5,888 bases of DNA from Spirochaetaceae bacterium (GTDB taxonomy: Bacteria > Spirochaetota > Spirochaetia > CADAEX01), in assembly GCA_009778835.1 (NCBI GenBank), contig WRFK01000104.1, positions 1-5,888 on the forward strand. Reading direction: 5' to 3'. A program made the translations under genes and the position numbers. How positions within the stretch are numbered: position 1 is the stretch's first letter; every line of letters starts with the position of its first letter. Under the pieces are notes generated by a model that had not been told where the DNA came from, did no database searches, and worked only from the letters and a program-made list of their open reading frames with translations. Of the stretch, positions 4,647-5,888 are shown piece by piece.

Positions 4647-5132
4647 ATGGTTAGAGCAATCTTCCCGGGATCTTTTGATCCGCCTACAAATGGACATTTA
4701 AATGTAATTAGCAGAGCTGCGCAAATATTTGAAGAACTTCTGGTAGTTATATCTGTAAATCCTCAGAAAAGTTGTTTTTTTACCCCGGAAGAACGATTTA
4801 AAATGATGGAAAATGTTTTGGCAGGGTATAAAAATATCCAGATTCATATATGGGATAAATTGATAGTGGATTTTGCTTCCATGCATGAGGCAAAACTTAT
4901 TGTAAGAGGTGTAAGGTCTCTTACAGATTTTGCATACGAACTTGAACTTGCAATGATCAATAAAGGGCTAAAATCAGATATAGATACTTTTTTTATACCA
5001 ACTGATTCAAAATATTCGCTTCAAAGATCTTCGGCAATTAAAGAACTTGCATCTTTTGGCGGCGATATATCAAATATGGTTCCTAAAATCGTTGAGGAAG
5101 CGCTTAAAAAGCGTTTTAATACTGCTTATTGA
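4647..5132 (+). CDS. coaD: Phosphopantetheine adenylyltransferase
   Basis: CoaD transfers AMP from ATP to 4'-phosphopantetheine, making dephospho-CoA and pyrophosphate, the penultimate step of coenzyme A synthesis in the cytoplasm. The 161-residue length is typical of the family. The nucleotidyltransferase signature is complete: GSFDPPTNGH at 8-17 with the T-x-G-H motif (14-17). Further family blocks are 'TPEERFKMM' (46-54), 'LIVRGVRSLTDFAYELELAMIN' (84-105, with the conserved Arg-Gly at 87-88 and the Tyr-Glu at 97-98) and 'RSSAIKELASFGGDISNMVP' (127-146), which corresponds to the SSS-x-(I/V)-(R/K)-E block of other CoaD proteins. Arg127 replaces the first serine of that block, while the next two serines are kept. 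AGGAAAA starts 10 bases before the ATG. The gene is divergent from the lipoprotein gene and followed by rpmF after 133 bases. I regard the assignment as secure. Confidence 0.97.
   Translation: MVRAIFPGSFDPPTNGHLNVISRAAQIFEELLVVISVNPQKSCFFTPEERFKMMENVLAGYKNIQIHIWDKLIVDFASMHEAKLIVRGVRSLTDFAYELELAMINKGLKSDIDTFFIPTDSKYSLQRSSAIKELASFGGDISNMVPKIVEEALKKRFNTAY
5098..5117 (+). terminator. Weak terminator-like hairpin at the 3' end of coaD
   Basis: CGCTT-AAA-AAGCG (5101-5113) can extend outward by a G-T and two A-T pairs and is followed by TTTT. It lies inside the last codons of coaD, so translating ribosomes would disturb it. It may lower readthrough into rpmF, which has its own promoter-like element. 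Confidence 0.25.
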
Positions 5133-5204
5133 CATTGAAAGCACTATAGATTATGTTTTTATTGACCAAAGTTCAGAATACAGGTTTTATTATATTTTAA
5201 TATT

Positions 5205-5213
5205 TGCTATACT
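5205..5213 (+). promoter_or_regulatory. Possible extended -10 promoter for rpmF-acpP-rnc
   Basis: TGC-TATACT is an extended -10 element (TG-n-TATACT, five of six matches in the hexamer). No good -35 lies 16-18 bases upstream; TTGACC at 5162-5167 is too far away to pair with it. The predicted start near 5220 gives a leader of about 45 bases before rpmF. Without the TG motif this would be an ordinary AT-rich match, so confidence is moderate. Confidence 0.4.
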
Positions 5214-5265
5214 ATAGGATTAATAATAATAAAGAGAAATATACATAAGAGTAGAGAGGTTATAA

Positions 5266-5454
5266 ATGGCTGTACCAAAAAGAAGACCATCAAAGTCAAG
5301 AAATAGAACAAGAAAATCCATTAATATGAGATTATCTGTTCCTTCATTAGGTGAATGCGCAACATGCGGTAATAAGATTGTTCCACATAGAGTATGTCCA
5401 AAATGTGGATTTTATAAAGGAAAACAATATTTAGGGCTTGAGGAAATGTCTTAA
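5266..5454 (+). CDS. rpmF: 50S ribosomal protein L32, zinc-ribbon form
   Basis: L32 is a small protein of the large ribosomal subunit. The 62-residue product begins with the family hallmark MAVPKRRPSKSRNRTRKS, a basic rRNA-binding tail whose initiator Met is followed by Ala-Val-Pro-Lys. It continues with a C4 zinc ribbon: Cys31-x2-Cys34 and Cys44-x2-Cys47, with His41 between. It is therefore the zinc-binding (C+) form. AGAGAGG (5253-5259) lies 6 bases before the ATG. The usual upstream neighbour in many bacteria, a DUF177/YceD gene, is absent here; coaD precedes instead. acpP follows after 82 bases. Confidence 0.97.
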   Translation: MAVPKRRPSKSRNRTRKSINMRLSVPSLGECATCGNKIVPHRVCPKCGFYKGKQYLGLEEMS

Positions 5455-5483
5455 TTAATATATAAATTATTTCTTTTTTATAC

Positions 5484-5523
5484 TTGTTTGAATATTTTGA
5501 AACAAACAAACTATTTGTTTTTT
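5484..5523 (+). promoter_or_regulatory. Overlapping AT-rich hairpins between rpmF and acpP
   Basis: AAACAAA-CTA-TTTGTTT (5504-5520) is a perfect 7-bp stem followed by TTT. TTGTTTG (5484-5490) can alternatively pair with CAAACAA (5503-5509), which occupies the same left arm. Both are low in G-C and probably weak. The element could slow or partly stop transcription between rpmF and acpP, or protect an mRNA end. The acpP ribosome binding site starts only 3 bases later. Confidence 0.25.
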
Positions 5524-5536
5524 ATGGGGGGAAATA

Positions 5537-5773
5537 ATGGACGAACTTTTTGATAAAGTCAAAAAAATTATTGCTGAAAAACTTGATGTCGATGAATCTA
5601 AAATTACACCTGAAGCATCTTTCAGACAGGATTTAGGAGCAGACAGTCTTGATACTTATGAACTTGTTTATGCTCTTGAAGAAGAAATGGGAATACAAAT
5701 TCCTGATGAAAAAGCCAATGAATTTGAAACTGTTGGCGATGCTGTAGAATTTATTAGATCAGTTGCTAAATAA
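5537..5773 (+). CDS. acpP: Acyl carrier protein
   Basis: AcpP carries growing acyl chains in cytoplasmic type II fatty-acid synthesis. The 78-residue acidic protein is of standard length, has the four-helix ACP pattern, and contains the phosphopantetheine attachment motif GADSLD (34-39), with Ser37 as the modified residue. 'EEEMGIQIPDEKANEFETVGDAVEFI' follows as expected for helices II-IV. An unusually G-rich ribosome binding site, GGGGGGA (5526-5532), lies 4 bases before the ATG, fitting the high expression of this protein. rpmF is 82 bases upstream, and the rnc start follows the stop codon almost immediately, so acpP and rnc are co-transcribed. The fatty-acid genes plsX, fabH, fabD and fabG that accompany acpP in many bacteria are not seen between rpmF and acpP. 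Confidence 0.97.
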   Translation: MDELFDKVKKIIAEKLDVDESKITPEASFRQDLGADSLDTYELVYALEEEMGIQIPDEKANEFETVGDAVEFIRSVAK

Positions 5774-5774
5774 A

Positions 5775-5888
5775 TTGGGTATTTTTGGATTTAAGAAACA
5801 GTTAAAATTAAATACTGTTGAAATAACTCAATCCAGAAAAAGAGAGCTGCTTCTATTTCAGAACCATGCAGATTTAAGGTTCAGAAAA
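5775..5888 (+). CDS. rnc: Ribonuclease III, N-terminal fragment (runs off the window)
   Basis: A frame without stops runs from inside the end of acpP to the last base. Starting from TTG at 5775, one base after the acpP stop, the visible 38 residues include RKRELLLFQNHADLRFRK. This matches the pattern at the start of RNase III, where a basic stretch is followed by a helix containing 'FQ' and then 'hxFxn' ahead of the double-strand-RNase catalytic domain. RNase III cleaves double-stranded RNA, including rRNA precursors. Downstream location after acpP is a frequent arrangement in bacteria. There is no ATG or GTG at a suitable place and no clear ribosome binding site. TTG at 5763, overlapping acpP, is the alternative start, and translation is probably coupled to acpP. 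The catalytic motif lies outside the window, so the identification rests on the short N-terminus and context. Confidence 0.7.
   Translation, partial: MGIFGFKKQLKLNTVEITQSRKRELLLFQNHADLRFRK

Noticed and set aside
4447..4701. Plus-strand hydrophobic frame overlapping the start of coaD
   Set aside because: It runs across the divergent promoter region and into coaD in another frame, with an Ile/Phe/Leu-rich translation typical of AT-rich non-coding DNA.
5162..5193. TTGACC (5162) paired with TATTAT (5188) as the rpmF promoter
   Set aside because: The spacer is 20 bases and the -10 is weak; the extended -10 at 5205-5213 fits better, though it lacks a -35.
1..5888. tRNA, rRNA, phage or defence genes
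   Set aside because: No tRNA-like cloverleaf, rRNA signature, integrase, nuclease-defence or toxin-antitoxin gene was recognised on either strand.

Overview
The window looks like a chromosomal segment of a low-GC spirochaete, most likely a treponeme (Treponemataceae). Three things point that way: a P83/100-family antigen protein, which is known mainly from Borrelia and Treponema; two lipoproteins with the relaxed lipoboxes seen in spirochaetes, one of them resembling a family I associate with gut and termite treponemes; and a rpmF-acpP-rnc order. The assignment is from memory of these families and has not been searched.

Left part (1-2007, + strand): the 3' end of a HEAT-like gene is followed after 30 bases by the TTG-started P83/100 gene (signal peptide, N-terminal domain, long charged coiled coil, C-terminal beta-rich domain), closed by a strong intrinsic terminator.

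Centre (2008-3137): a gene-poor stretch of about 510 bases precedes a small GTG-started lipoprotein gene. It is the most unusual part of the window. It holds a consensus-like sigma70 promoter, 11.7 perfect copies of a 7-base tandem repeat starting about 20 bases after the predicted transcription start, a terminator-like hairpin, and then two overlapping, mutually exclusive stem-loops just ahead of the lipoprotein ribosome binding site. This could be an attenuated, length-variable leader or a separate small RNA. A bidirectional terminator separates the lipoprotein gene from the convergent genes to its right.

Right of centre (3159-4534, - strand): a two-gene transcript encodes a lipoprotein with a Val-Glu-Lys repeat linker and a secreted HEAT-repeat protein. 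The latter appears to be a paralogue of the truncated HEAT-like gene at the left edge. Its promoter matches consensus in both boxes, and its -35 box overlaps the -35 box of the divergent coaD promoter inside a small palindrome.

Right part (4528-5888, + strand): a housekeeping block of coaD (coenzyme A synthesis), rpmF (ribosomal protein L32), acpP (acyl carrier protein) and the first 38 codons of rnc (RNase III). CoaD makes dephospho-CoA, the precursor of CoA, which in turn donates the phosphopantetheine arm of AcpP, so neighbouring genes are metabolically linked.
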